Shown piece by piece: positions 8,763 to 17,661 of a stretch of 64,000 nucleotides of DNA. The stretch comes from Alistipes sp. Lineage in GTDB: Bacteria; Bacteroidota; Bacteroidia; Bacteroidales; Rikenellaceae. Position 1 is the first letter of the stretch, and every line of letters starts with the position of its first letter. The notes beneath the pieces are model-generated. The model did no database searches. It worked only from the letters and a program-made list of their open reading frames with translations, and was not told the DNA's origin. Location: contig NZ_JAHHQJ010000008.1 of assembly GCF_020026455.1 (NCBI RefSeq), forward strand, positions 56,341 to 120,340. Reading direction: 5' to 3'. Made by a program: the position numbers and the translations under genes.

Positions 8763-9869
8763 TTACAAGTCGATATCCGTGTCGACATCAGTCCAGCTAT
8801 CCACGGTAACGGTAAACTTGATCGGACCACCCACGATATCTCCACCACCATTAGATTCGTCAGGATCGACCTGACCACCGCCGCCGTTACCAAAGAAATC
8901 AAGCGTGTAAGTGTACTTCTTACCCGGTTCCCAATTTACAGCAACAGGCACGGCCGAATAAGCATAATTAGTGGTATTAGGGGCCGGGTAAAGCAGATTC
9001 CAATTGCCGGCACCATCGTTTTGGCTGATTCGACACAATACGGCCAGATAAGCACCGTCAGCACCAGGCACCGAAGTCCATTGAGACTGTTTTTGCGGCA
9101 ATAGCATGAAACCGCCTTCGCCAAATTGAAGATCCTTGGCAGTGCCAGTCAACTCAATAACATTACCTGTACCTGTGGCAGCGGTTTTATCATTCGAACC
9201 GGCAGTATAGGTGAGTTCCGTTGCCTGACCTGTCCAATTGCCGGAAGGAAGGGTCGTTCCGTCGTTGGATGTTTCAGTTGCAGGCATAGTCAAGGTACCG
9301 TTCGATTTTACGAAACCTACTTTCACGCCAATGACTTCGACTTTCATGTTGGTTGCGTTGGAGTTTTTGGCCTGTATGACGACCTGCGACAAAGCATGGC
9401 GAAAGTTCATTGCAAGACCGGCGGTCTCATTGATCGATTTCTTGCCCTTATTAAACCCGACAACCAAGTCCGTCTGATCTTTGGCCGAAGTAGCCGTAAT
9501 GGTATAATTGGGAATAGTCTTGCCATCAGTTGCCGCTGCGGTAGTAGCCGGAGCGTAAGCGAAAAATTCCAGTTCGGAGTCGTCGCCCGGCCAATAATGT
9601 TTGTTGTCGCTGTTCCAGTCTCCGGTTCCTCCACTTGTGTTTTTAAACACATCGGTAAAGTTAAATCCGGTGTTGGAGGCGGAATGTGCATGGACTTTAA
9701 AACTTCCCATATTTGCAGGAGTCATTACCGTGGCGCGAGAGATGGGACTATTCAAGAAGGCTCTCATACGGATGGCACTTCCCTGATTTACATCCGACAA
9801 CTTGTCATTCGAGCATGATGCTAAAGCGGCCAATGCTGCGGAGGCCAAAAACAGAGTTCTAATTTTCAT
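8763..9869 (-). CDS. Fimbrillin family protein, probable major shaft subunit
   Basis: 368 residues with lipobox ALASC (15-19) and a SRA site at Arg45 fitting the Arg-specific maturation of type V pilins. The body carries the Mfa-like pattern: HYWPGDDSELEFFAYAP near 90-107, LVVGFNKG, then MNFRHALSQVVIQAKN. The C-terminus VTVDSWTDVDTDIDL is the typical fimbrillin ending, thought to supply the strand exchanged in polymerisation. It lies after the DUF5119 lipoprotein gene and before the tip-type gene, with a strong hairpin behind it, as expected for the most abundant subunit. Confidence 0.85.
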   Translation of the reverse strand: MKIRTLFLASAALAALASCSNDKLSDVNQGSAIRMRAFLNSPISRATVMTPANMGSFKVHAHSASNTGFNFTDVFKNTSGGTGDWNSDNKHYWPGDDSELEFFAYAPATTAAATDGKTIPNYTITATSAKDQTDLVVGFNKGKKSINETAGLAMNFRHALSQVVIQAKNSNATNMKVEVIGVKVGFVKSNGTLTMPATETSNDGTTLPSGNWTGQATELTYTAGSNDKTAATGTGNVIELTGTAKDLQFGEGGFMLLPQKQSQWTSVPGADGAYLAVLCRISQNDGAGNWNLLYPAPNTTNYAYSAVPVAVNWEPGKKYTYTLDFFGNGGGGQVDPDESNGGGDIVGGPIKFTVTVDSWTDVDTDIDL

Positions 9870-9909
9870 AATTGAAATAATAATTAGTTAATAATAAATA
9901 TTATATAGA

Positions 9910-10845
9910 TCACATATCTATATTTTCATTCACATCCTCCCAATCGTCGACTGAGGGATACATTCCTCCTCCTCCGACAATGGGTTTCGGGAAGGGAAGT
10001 TTGTCCAAAACGATATGTATGCGATGCCGGTCGGGAGCCTCATGAATTTGCCGGGTAACATCGTCCTTGTCGAACCTGTAGTACCATTTGCTTCCGTCCT
10101 CGAGAACGGCATAAACCGTGAGCTGGTGGTGCATGGCCGTATCGGGACAATGCCCGAAGACAAGAAATTCACCCGTAATCACGTTTTCCTCTCTTTTTGA
10201 AAGCGCGAAAGGATGGGTCACGCGTACTTCCGAGAGTTTGTCCTTTCCGGCAAAATAACTTCTGGACATACCCGACAACGAACCGATAACGCCGGTCACA
10301 TGTTTAATATTCTGCACGTTGCGAATTTCGCAACTGACTCTAACGACCGATTCCGCAGGGTAAAGCGTGATGGTATCACCCCGATCCGATTCGGACACCG
10401 TGAGGCTTTCCAGACGGTCCATCCATATCATGTCGGGAGTTGCAACAACAGGCTCATCTTCGGGGCGGGCAGGTTCCGTGGAAACCATTGTCCCCAACCC
10501 TTCCAGCAATGAGGCAGGGGTGGTGAAAATCTCGAACATATCATATGCGTCGCTCTTAATCAGGACTTTCTCCGTGTCGCTGTTCATACACAGCACATGA
10601 TACCTCCCGCGCGGAAGAGACTCGAGTTTGCCTCCGGTCTTATTCATAAACTCATATTTGACGGGTTGTCCACCCCCGACTGGAAAAAAGAAAGCCATCA
10701 TACGTTCCGGACAGGCATCCGGGGCATTCTTCCAGTCAAAAGACAGATGCATGTCAACACCAAGGGGGTGGTCATAGCATAAGTCCTTATGCTCACACGA
10801 ACTCAAGAAAACACCTATCAGAAACAATAGTAAATATCGGCTCAT
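9910..10845 (-). CDS. DUF5119-type fimbrial lipoprotein, probable anchor/accessory subunit
   Basis: 311 residues starting at the ATG at 10845; longer upstream starts lack a signal peptide at the N-terminus. Lipobox FLSSC at 13-17 follows MSRYLLLFLIGV. The body resembles DUF5119 lipoproteins found next to fimbrillin genes (LPRGRYHVLCMNSDTE, then GVIGSLSGMSRSYFAG and ITGEFLVFGH), and the end VDDWEDVNENIDM resembles fimbrillin tails. No TR/A processing site follows the lipobox, which would suit a lipid-anchored base subunit that is not matured. The start overlaps the upstream stop in an ATGA arrangement, and AAAGGAGG lies just before it, so translation is probably coupled to the DUF3575 gene. 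Confidence 0.78.
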   Translation of the reverse strand: MSRYLLLFLIGVFLSSCEHKDLCYDHPLGVDMHLSFDWKNAPDACPERMMAFFFPVGGGQPVKYEFMNKTGGKLESLPRGRYHVLCMNSDTEKVLIKSDAYDMFEIFTTPASLLEGLGTMVSTEPARPEDEPVVATPDMIWMDRLESLTVSESDRGDTITLYPAESVVRVSCEIRNVQNIKHVTGVIGSLSGMSRSYFAGKDKLSEVRVTHPFALSKREENVITGEFLVFGHCPDTAMHHQLTVYAVLEDGSKWYYRFDKDDVTRQIHEAPDRHRIHIVLDKLPFPKPIVGGGGMYPSVDDWEDVNENIDM

Positions 10846-12125
10846 TGTCTGCCTCCTTTCTTTTGATTGTAATTTCCACGACCGAGCAGCCACACAAGAG
10901 AGATTTCGGCCTTCGTCGGTCCGAACCAATGACGGTTTTTGGAGGCCTGCCATACATAGTGACCATCCAAGGGGTTGTATTCGTAATATTTACCGCCCCA
11001 ATACCCCACGCCGAGCGCAAAGTCGATGTTCATGCATCTTGCAACGGGCAGCGAGTAACCGTATTCCACGCCTACTGCATAATTAGCCCTTTCCCAGAGC
11101 GTTCCGCCGGGTTTGCCCCCCATATAACCTTTGCCGCCCCATTCGAAATCGAACGTGAAAGCCTGTCCGTAAACTCCCACATGATGTCCGGTGAGAGGTT
11201 TTTCTCCGGCTCTTTTTCCGAACCATTTGCGCAAGGCAACATCTCCACCGTATATACGCCAGTAACGTTGCCTGCTCTCTTTTTTCCACCATCCGTACAT
11301 CCAGTTGATGCCGACCGACCAGTTACGCCCCAGATGGAATTCCGCTCCGATATTGAGAACAGCCAGCGCATCATAAAGCATATTGGTCTTGAGAGCCATG
11401 TGGAAGGGTTTCAAAACCGCCGGGGGCTCCGCGACAACCGGATCCAGGATCTTCGCGACAACCGTCGTGTCGACAGAAACCGGCGCAATCGGTTTTTCCT
11501 CCTTGGTGACTGGTTTTTCATTGATTACAGGCTTGTGGTGAATCGTTACGAGTACAAGTACGGCATTACGCACTTTCCAAAAGAAATGTTCGTACATATA
11601 ATGCCACGTCCGCCCATATTGCAGTTCCTGCAGGCGTTTCTTGCGGCTGTCAATCATCAGGCCATTACGATCGTAGGTAAATTCCGGCCCATTGAGCAAC
11701 ACGTCAACCGCCTCTTCCCGGTGGGGCATATCAGAATTTTCGACCAGTTCGGCAAGGTATTTCCATGCGATAAACCCCTCTGAACGCGAAATGATACTAT
11801 CCGGAAGCAAGATGCGTTCACGGACATAATATTCCAAAGAATTGCAGCGTCTTTCCGCCAATTTCCTATTCAAGGCAAAGCTGCCTTCGGGTGAGGCGAA
11901 ACCACTGAACGACACCTCGACCAGTTCCAGCGTAGAGTCTCTTTTCACCCGTTCCAGAAACGATACCACCTCGGACAATTTGGTGGCATTATCGCCATAC
12001 GCAGTATCCAGAGTCGATTTTCCTACCGGAAATCCAACGCAGACCTCTTTCTGACGTTCCTGCCCGGATGCCTGGATACATCCGAGCAACAGAAACGATG
12101 ATACTATTAATCCTTTCATGTGCAT
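10842..12125 (-). CDS. DUF3575 protein with OmpA-like N-terminal region, first gene of fimbrial operon 1
   Basis: 427 residues (an ATG at 12119 is an equally good start). After a signal sequence ending QASGQ, residues about 30-115 look OmpA-like (SFSGFASPEGSFALNRKLAERR), and about 240-425 are a DUF3575 outer-membrane beta-barrel-like domain beginning KTNMLYDALAVLNIGAEF and ending EISLVWLLG. DUF3575 proteins commonly open Bacteroidetes fimbrial operons; the role is presumed to be in outer-membrane assembly or anchoring. Its leader contains one arm of the inverted-repeat pair described as an invertible promoter. The start of the next gene overlaps its stop by four bases. Confidence 0.83.
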   Translation of the reverse strand: MHMKGLIVSSFLLLGCIQASGQERQKEVCVGFPVGKSTLDTAYGDNATKLSEVVSFLERVKRDSTLELVEVSFSGFASPEGSFALNRKLAERRCNSLEYYVRERILLPDSIISRSEGFIAWKYLAELVENSDMPHREEAVDVLLNGPEFTYDRNGLMIDSRKKRLQELQYGRTWHYMYEHFFWKVRNAVLVLVTIHHKPVINEKPVTKEEKPIAPVSVDTTVVAKILDPVVAEPPAVLKPFHMALKTNMLYDALAVLNIGAEFHLGRNWSVGINWMYGWWKKESRQRYWRIYGGDVALRKWFGKRAGEKPLTGHHVGVYGQAFTFDFEWGGKGYMGGKPGGTLWERANYAVGVEYGYSLPVARCMNIDFALGVGYWGGKYYEYNPLDGHYVWQASKNRHWFGPTKAEISLVWLLGRGNYNQKKGGRQ

Positions 12126-12133
12126 ATTATTTA

Positions 12134-12314
12134 CAGTCCGTTTCTTGGTTAGAAACGGACCACACGCACAATCAATTGATATACAGCATCATCAACAATA
12201 TTCTATACACCTTGACAATTTAATACAGCAAAAAAATATCTCCAAATAGCCATTTATTGCAGATTTTATATTTTCTTTGCATCGGGAATCTGTTTCTAAC
12301 CAAGAGACAGGCTG
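12134..12314. promoter_or_regulatory. Putative invertible promoter segment of fimbrial operon 1
   Basis: Inverted repeats of 27 bases lie at 12134-12160 and 12288-12314. They agree at 22 of 27 positions, with all five differences transitions and a perfect 14-base core TCTTGGTTAGAAAC. They enclose 127 AT-rich bases immediately upstream of the fimbrial operon (start 12125) and close to a tyrosine recombinase gene. A -7-like TTTCTTTGC on the plus strand (box 12272-12279) points away from the operon. After inversion it would lie at about 12176-12169 pointing into it, with a leader of roughly 40 bases. I infer the assembled orientation is OFF. No good -33 element was found at the usual distance. 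Confidence 0.72.
12136..12160. repeat. Perfect palindrome within the left inverted-repeat arm
   Basis: GTCCGTTTCT and AGAAACGGAC form a perfect 10-bp stem around the loop TGGTT. The right arm is a less perfect version of the same palindrome. The structure would sit in the 5' leader of the fimbrial mRNA and may also be the recombinase binding site. Confidence 0.75.
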
Positions 12315-12336
12315 TCTCCCGGGAAAGAGCCTGTCT
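12305..12336 (-). terminator. Hairpin after the recombinase gene, overlapping the right inverted repeat
   Basis: AGACAGGCT (12305-12313) pairs with AGCCTGTCT (12328-12336), a 9-bp stem at the very end of the recombinase frame. It overlaps the right arm of the invertible segment. There is no long T-run, so terminator activity is uncertain. Confidence 0.45.
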
Positions 12337-13530
12337 ACAAATCACCAGCGATCAATTCGTTAGCCCTGTCAATGGTGGATGCATCAATAGAGGCGAGATA
12401 TATCTGTGTCGTGGCAATGGAATCATGTCCGAGTGCTTCCGAAATAACATTGATCGGCACGTTTTTAGACTTGGCGATGGTCGCCCATGCATGACGGCTG
12501 ACATATGTCGTAAGCGTGACTGGCAGCTTTACCATTTCGGCTATGACTTTGAGATCGCGGTTTACTCGCCGTAACGCCGTTTCATACTGCCTTCGCCCGT
12601 CTTGTCCGGGATGGGAAATGACAGGCAGCAGATACGGGGAATCCTTGTCTGAATGGCGGTCGATGATTTCTTTTATTTGTCTGATGATCTTTATGTGCTG
12701 CAACTGTCCGGTCTTATGGCGCCGATAGGTCAGTATGCCGTTGCAAATATCATCTTTTTTCAGGAATGCAGCGTCTATGAACGACATTCCCCGGCAGAGA
12801 AAAAAAAAAGAAACAGATCGCGGGCTAATTCAAGATCTGATCCAAGCGGGAGGTCGAGGTTTTTGATGCGTCTGACGTCATGGATCGATATGGCACGTTT
12901 GCGCGTCTTTTCCACCCCGGTGAATACCTTGCGGAACGGCCTCCTGTCTTCGGTCAGATTTTGGTCGACAGCTTGGTTATAAGCCGCATGAAGATTACGC
13001 ATATAAAAGGATATGGAATTTAGAGTTATACCGGTGGATTTCAGATATGCCTGATAATCTTCCATGATAAAAGAGTCTATCGCCTCTATCGGGAGGTCCT
13101 TGTAATCACGAAATCGCATGAAACTGCCGAGTGTGGCACGGTAATTCTTGGCTGTACCAAAGCGATTCAATTGCAGCAGACGTTCGATGAGTTCTCCCAT
13201 AAAATTGAAAATAGTGTTCTCCCGATCGGGAAACCCGAGCCCCGACACCACATCATGCGATGAGTTGCCACTGTGATTTTTCCGTTGAGCCATTCTGTCC
13301 AGCCGCTCAATCTTCGCATGTGACTTCCGGGCTGCCGATCGCCTGGAGGATGTCTGCCAGCCCTTGTTTTCAGGCCCAGGATCAGACAGTTCTCCATCCC
13401 GTTCATCGGAGAATAGATTATACCCGCCGGAGATTTTTTTGACCGGTTGATTACGAGTTACGACATAGACGACAGTATCCGGATGGCATTTAACCATCAA
13501 GGGGCGGATTTTTGCTTTCACTTTAACCAT
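12335..13530 (-). pseudogene. Tyrosine site-specific recombinase, frameshifted at a homopolymer
   Basis: Two overlapping frames, 13530-12775 and 12787-12335, together encode a Bacteroides-type tyrosine recombinase. The first has a SAM-like N-terminal domain (LQLNRFGTAKNYRATLGSFMRF) and the start of the catalytic domain. The second carries RGMSFIDAAFLKKDD, HKTG, the box YVSRHAWATIA, LGHDS and the nucleophile Tyr in TQIYLAS. The break is at ten A on the plus strand (12800-12809). One more base restores the expected FLFFFLCRGMSF junction and a 398-residue protein, the usual family length. It may be a real null allele, a slippage-controlled switch, a site of transcriptional slippage, or a base-calling error. 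Its position beside the inverted repeats suggests it flips the fimbrial promoter. The start at 13530 begins MVKVKAKIRP. Confidence 0.82.
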
Positions 13531-13759
13531 ATTTATACATCTTAAATTGATAATATCCCATTGTCCTACGTAAATAATCATTTGAAGCATTCATTACTTA
13601 ATTTATAATATTTGTAATATAGGGACCGTCGCAAAATGTTGAAAACCTTATAAATAATTAATCGATAAAGTATTGTGAATATGCATCTTAGCACGAGGAA
13701 ATAAAATCCCCGCACCTCAGGCAAAGGTAAAAATCGGGGGAAACGAGCAAAAAGCACTC

Positions 13760-15024
13760 ATGGCAAAAATACAAAATTTATCAGACCTCCAACCAGAAGT
13801 CGCATTCACAGAGTACGATTTCCATAAGAATTACACCAAGGCCTTTGCCCGGACAGAACCAGGGCGCATCAAAAAACTTTTACCACTTCGCGAAATGGCT
13901 ATCAGCTTGGGACTCATACCGGCAACATCCATTATCAGATCTTCTGCGGAATCAGAATCAGACCTGATCATGTGATGACCAACTACAAACTCATTGACAA
14001 TATATTGCATAAACTCTCGAAGAAGTTGCGTGTCCGGAAACAACAGAAGGTGCTTGCCGATAAGTGGATACCGTACATGAAGAATCTTGACACGGTGTAT
14101 ACTGACGCGACTTGCCATGAACGTTGGATGCGGTATCCGACAGATGTGAGACTCCTTTGGGAATGTATTGAGCGTGTAATGATGTTCAGGATCAGCTCCA
14201 GCCTTGGAGAGCACAGGATGAGAACCAAATACAACGGTATCGCGAGAGCAAATCTCGCATACCGGAAGCAGTGACGCCATACCCGGAAGCAGACCAGGAA
14301 GATGATACTCCGCATGCTCGCATTGTTAGGAAAAATCCTCGGAGAAATCCGTCGTCAGATCCGCATCCATGCAGACAAGAACCGGCTCTCTGACAAAGAG
14401 CTGTCGCTACTTGAAACAATTACCAGGGTATACCGTCAGCAGAAGAACCACTTTGTCGGGGAAGATGCAAGAAAGAGTATACCGAACCGCATTGTGAGCG
14501 TCAGCAAACCGTATGTGCGTCCGATTGTACGAGGAAAGGAGATCAAGACAGTCGAGTTCGGAGCCAAGTGCAACAACATCCAGATTGACGGGATCTCGTT
14601 CATGGAGAAGTTGTCATTCAATGCTTCCAGTGAAGGTACCCGCTTGAAGCATTGTGTGACTCTGGCAGAAAAACCGACAAGTGTTCCAGTGAAGAATATC
14701 GGTGGAGACCAAGGGTACTCAGGCAATGCCAACCGTTCTTTCTGTTGCGATAGAGAAATCAAGACCTCCTTCTCGCCGAAGGGGCGGAAGAGCAGGAATG
14801 AGGTGAAGAGTGCTTTGAAACAGGAACTGGCCAGAGTCCGGGTGACCGCTATGGAAGGTTCTTTCGGAACACAGAAAGAGCACTACGGCATGAAGAAGAT
14901 CATGGCGAGAATTAAGTCGACGGAGATACTTCTGATCTACTTCGGAATCCATACTGCGAATGCAGGGCTCCTCAGCCAGAGGCAGGCAATGGCTGAAACT
15001 GAATTCGAAGAAGCTGCAGCCTGA
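13760..15024 (+). pseudogene. Decayed DDE transposase (IS4/IS5/IS1182-like)
   Basis: Three pieces of one transposase lie head to tail. 13760-13975 begins MAKIQNLSDLQPEVAF and LLPLREMAISLGL; directly after that a block of roughly 40 codons is missing and the frame shifts, because the other frame continues as GNIHYQIFCGIRI. 13972-14274 holds the first catalytic Asp in YTDATCHERWMRYPTDV and ends at an in-frame TGA. 14302-15024 resumes in the same frame with IVSVSKPYVRPIVRGKE, GGDQGYSGNAN (second Asp) and MEGSFGTQKEHYG (Glu). The deletion, frameshift and nonsense codon make it inactive. I could not define terminal inverted repeats or target-site duplications. Family placement is by recalled similarity. 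Confidence 0.85.
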
Positions 15025-15217
15025 TAGAATTGCAAAACCAGGCAGATCTGCAGGAGTATTGCGTCGCGTTTGCTCTTAAAAACATGAATTAGCCATATAA
15101 GGTGCTGATCCGATACAAGGATATTACATCGTTCGCAAAAACAAGGAAGGGGAGGGGTACGAAAGGCTCCATTTAAATAAAAAGAAAAAAAACAGTACAA
15201 GATGCGAGGAAAAACAC

Positions 15218-15225
15218 TACATTTG
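15218..15225 (+). promoter_or_regulatory. -7 box of the B12 uptake operon
   Basis: TACATTTG is a perfect TAnnTTTG element. Transcription would begin near 15232, exactly where the cobalamin riboswitch begins. A -33 TTG is not obvious. Confidence 0.65.
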
Positions 15226-15231
15226 TAATTG

Positions 15232-15397
15232 TTAAGTTTCCGCATCGGATTGTCGATCGGAATTAAAAGGGAATACCGGTGAGAATCCGGAGCTGTACCT
15301 GCAGCTGTAAGTCCCCGATTCATTTTATCGCACTCTTTGCCATTGGTATTCGATACCGAGAAGGCGCGATAAATGGGACGAGCCAGAAGACCTGCTT
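15232..15397 (+). ncRNA. Cobalamin (B12) riboswitch
   Basis: The aptamer core is clear: AAAAGGGAATACCGG, GTGAGAATCCGG and AGCTGTACCTGCAGCTGTAA lie at about 15265-15310. The conserved B12 box GAGCCAGAAGACCTGC is at 15380-15395. Elements of this class bind adenosyl- or methyl-cobalamin and shut off expression when the vitamin is plentiful. The first gene starts at 15578, leaving about 180 bases for the expression platform. I see no convincing terminator there, so control may be at translation or by a less obvious fold. The boundaries are approximate. Confidence 0.95.
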
Positions 15398-15577
15398 GAC
15401 GAGATGTGATTTTGTGACCACGGGAAAATTGGCACTTAATCAAATTGGATGGAGGCTTGTCCGCAAATACCTTGCAATTCTTTTTGATGACCGAAAATCC
15501 CGTTCGTCGCAGGTCCGTCGCAACGAATGGAAATTTTGTGTGCTTAAACTTTTTGTTTAACCGATTATACAAAAGTC

Positions 15578-16507
15578 ATGAAACAGAATTTCAGTTTTTT
15601 GGCAATGACCGTTGCAGCAATGGCCACCGTGACTCTCTCCGCCTGTAATGCGGACGACGATTTTTGCATGGAGCCGCTCGATTCGGACTTTCCGCAAACA
15701 CGTGCCGAAGTCGGATCCGATTGGGTTACCGTAACGTTCGACGACGTACCCGCAAATCATCTCGCCGGTCCCACATCCTACGGCGCCAATCTATACGACG
15801 GCTACACCGGATCCCAGCCCGACCGCTTCACCTCCTACACCGACAATGCTCCCCGGTTTTTCGAGATCGTCTACGGGCTGAACAAAGACGGTTATGGTGG
15901 TACGTATAACTATTGGAACGGCGGCATTGCCGTTTCGAACTGGAACATCCGCTCCAACGTCGACAATCATTCAGACGACTGGTGGTATTCCTTCCAAAAC
16001 CAATGCAGCGTCTACAATACGGCATCGGCGGATAATACCAATGCCAACGCCGGACACAGCGGATCGAACTTCGGCGTGGTTTACGGCTACACCGATACTT
16101 ACTCGGGATTCATCGCCTGTGCGCAGATGGCATTGGCCAACAGTGAAGAGCGCAGGTTCGACCAGATGTATGTCTGCAACTCTTCTTACGCATACGGCGT
16201 AATCGTCCAAGGGAACAGCTTCACGCAGGGCAGCCTGTCGAGTAAAAACGGATGGTTCAAGCTGGTGGTCCGCGGCTATAAGGCCGGAGCCGCATCGCCG
16301 GTCGCCGAGGACGAGATCTATCTGGCCGACTATCGAAACGGACGAAATGTTTGTCTTACCGAGTGGACGTTGTTCAATCTGACAAATATCAGGAAACAGC
16401 CCGTGAATCGTATCGAATTCGATTTCGAAGGCTCGGATGCGGAAGCCTACGGGCTGAACACGCCGGCCTATGTCTGCATCGATGATGTTCGTATTTCCAA
16501 AAACTAA
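15578..16507 (+). CDS. btuH: DUF4465 surface lipoprotein, BtuH-like B12-binding protein
   Basis: 309 residues with lipobox TLSAC (19-23). The mature part shows the DUF4465 pattern: VTVTFDDVPANHLAG, then WNGGIAVSNWNIRSNVDNHSDDWW, then YLADYRNG and the closing VCIDDVRIS. DUF4465 proteins in Bacteroidetes B12 loci have been described as BtuH, surface proteins that bind cobalamin and help pass it to BtuG/BtuB. The riboswitch directly upstream and the btuG- and btuB-like genes downstream strongly support this role. First gene of the operon. I assign the symbol by family and context; no single diagnostic residue was checked. Confidence 0.85.
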   Translation: MKQNFSFLAMTVAAMATVTLSACNADDDFCMEPLDSDFPQTRAEVGSDWVTVTFDDVPANHLAGPTSYGANLYDGYTGSQPDRFTSYTDNAPRFFEIVYGLNKDGYGGTYNYWNGGIAVSNWNIRSNVDNHSDDWWYSFQNQCSVYNTASADNTNANAGHSGSNFGVVYGYTDTYSGFIACAQMALANSEERRFDQMYVCNSSYAYGVIVQGNSFTQGSLSSKNGWFKLVVRGYKAGAASPVAEDEIYLADYRNGRNVCLTEWTLFNLTNIRKQPVNRIEFDFEGSDAEAYGLNTPAYVCIDDVRISKN

Positions 16508-16565
16508 TTAAATAACCAGGAGGGAATGGAGGCGGTTCGTCTCCACGCCCCCCTTCTGTTTGACC

Positions 16566-17648
16566 ATGACAAAACGTATATTCTATCTCTTATTCGCACT
16601 CCTGCTGTCCTCGTGCATGGGATATGGCCCCATCGACGAGGAGGCCTTCGACATCGGTGGCGAATTCGGAAACGGCGATGAGGTCACGGGCAAGGGGTTG
16701 TTTATCACCAACGAGGGCAACTTCATGTACGGCAATGCGTCGTTATCCTACTACGATCCCGAGACACGGCACGTGGAGAACGAGGTATTCGCCCGGGCCA
16801 ATGCCCAGAAGCTGGGCGATGTCGCGCAGTCGATGACCATGTACGGCGGGCAGGGCTGGATCGTGGTCAACAATTCGGGCGTCATCTTCGCCATCGACCC
16901 GAATACGTTCAAGGAGGTTGGCAGAATCACGGGCTTCACCTCTCCGCGTTACATCCATTTTCTGTCGGACGAAAAGGCCTACGTTACCCAAATTTGGGAT
17001 CCGCGCATCTATATCGTCAATCCCAAGACCTATCGGATTACAGGCTACGTCGAGACTGACATGGACTACGAATCGGGGTCTACGGAGCAGATGGTGCAAT
17101 ACGGCAAATACGTCTTTACAAATTGTTGGTCGTACCAAAACCGGATTCTGAAAATCGACACCCAAACCGACAAGGTTGTCGATGAACTGGTCGTGGGGAT
17201 CCAGCCCACATCGCTGGTAATGGACTGCAACAACAAGATGTGGACGATCACCGACGGCGGTTACGAGGGCAGTCCCTACGGGCACGAAGCCCCGTCACTC
17301 TACCGCATCGACGCCGAGACGTTCAAAATCGAAAAACAGTTCAAGTTCAAATTCGGCGACTGGCCTTCGGAGGTGCAGCTCAACGGCACGAAAGACAAGA
17401 TCTACTGGCTCAACAATTCGGTCTGGTGCATGGATGTGACGAGCGATCGTGTGCCGGTAAAGCCGTTTCTCGAATACCACAACACGCTCTACTACGGATT
17501 GACGATCAACCCCGTGAATGGCGATGTCTACATTGCCGATGCCATCGACTACGTGCAGAACGGTGTGGTGCTGCGCTACTCGTCCGAAGGCGAGCTGCTC
17601 GACACGTTCACGGTCGGAATCATTCCGGGAGCATTTTGCTGGAGATAA
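16566..17648 (+). CDS. btuG: BtuG-like beta-propeller surface lipoprotein (DUF5074/YncE-like)
   Basis: 360 residues from the ATG at 16566. Lipobox LLSSC at 13-17. The body is a chain of propeller-blade repeats typical of YncE-like seven-bladed proteins: GKGLFITNEGNFMYGNASLSYYD, then GWIVVNNSGVIFAIDPNTF, AYVTQIWDPRIYIVNPKTY, VFTNCWSYQNRILKIDTQTDKV and GDVYIADAIDYVQNG. In Bacteroides, BtuG caps BtuB on the outer surface and binds cobalamin with very high affinity, even removing it from host intrinsic factor. Here it lies between the btuH-like gene and two more lipoprotein genes. Confidence 0.9.
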   Translation: MTKRIFYLLFALLLSSCMGYGPIDEEAFDIGGEFGNGDEVTGKGLFITNEGNFMYGNASLSYYDPETRHVENEVFARANAQKLGDVAQSMTMYGGQGWIVVNNSGVIFAIDPNTFKEVGRITGFTSPRYIHFLSDEKAYVTQIWDPRIYIVNPKTYRITGYVETDMDYESGSTEQMVQYGKYVFTNCWSYQNRILKIDTQTDKVVDELVVGIQPTSLVMDCNNKMWTITDGGYEGSPYGHEAPSLYRIDAETFKIEKQFKFKFGDWPSEVQLNGTKDKIYWLNNSVWCMDVTSDRVPVKPFLEYHNTLYYGLTINPVNGDVYIADAIDYVQNGVVLRYSSEGELLDTFTVGIIPGAFCWR

Positions 17649-17661
17649 AAATCATCGGATT

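Noticed and set aside
12213..12218. TTGACA sequence resembling an E. coli -35 box inside the invertible segment
   Set aside because: Bacteroidetes primary sigma factors do not use this element, and no matching -10 fits; the TTTCTTTGC box is the better candidate.
13621..15150. Terminal inverted repeats of the decayed insertion sequence
   Set aside because: I compared the flanks (for example GGGACCGTCGCAAAAT on the left) and found no convincing complementary end on the right.
15400..15577. Intrinsic terminator as expression platform of the B12 riboswitch
   Set aside because: Only short, weak complementarity (TTCGT/ACGAA) is visible and no T-run follows, so I do not call a terminator.
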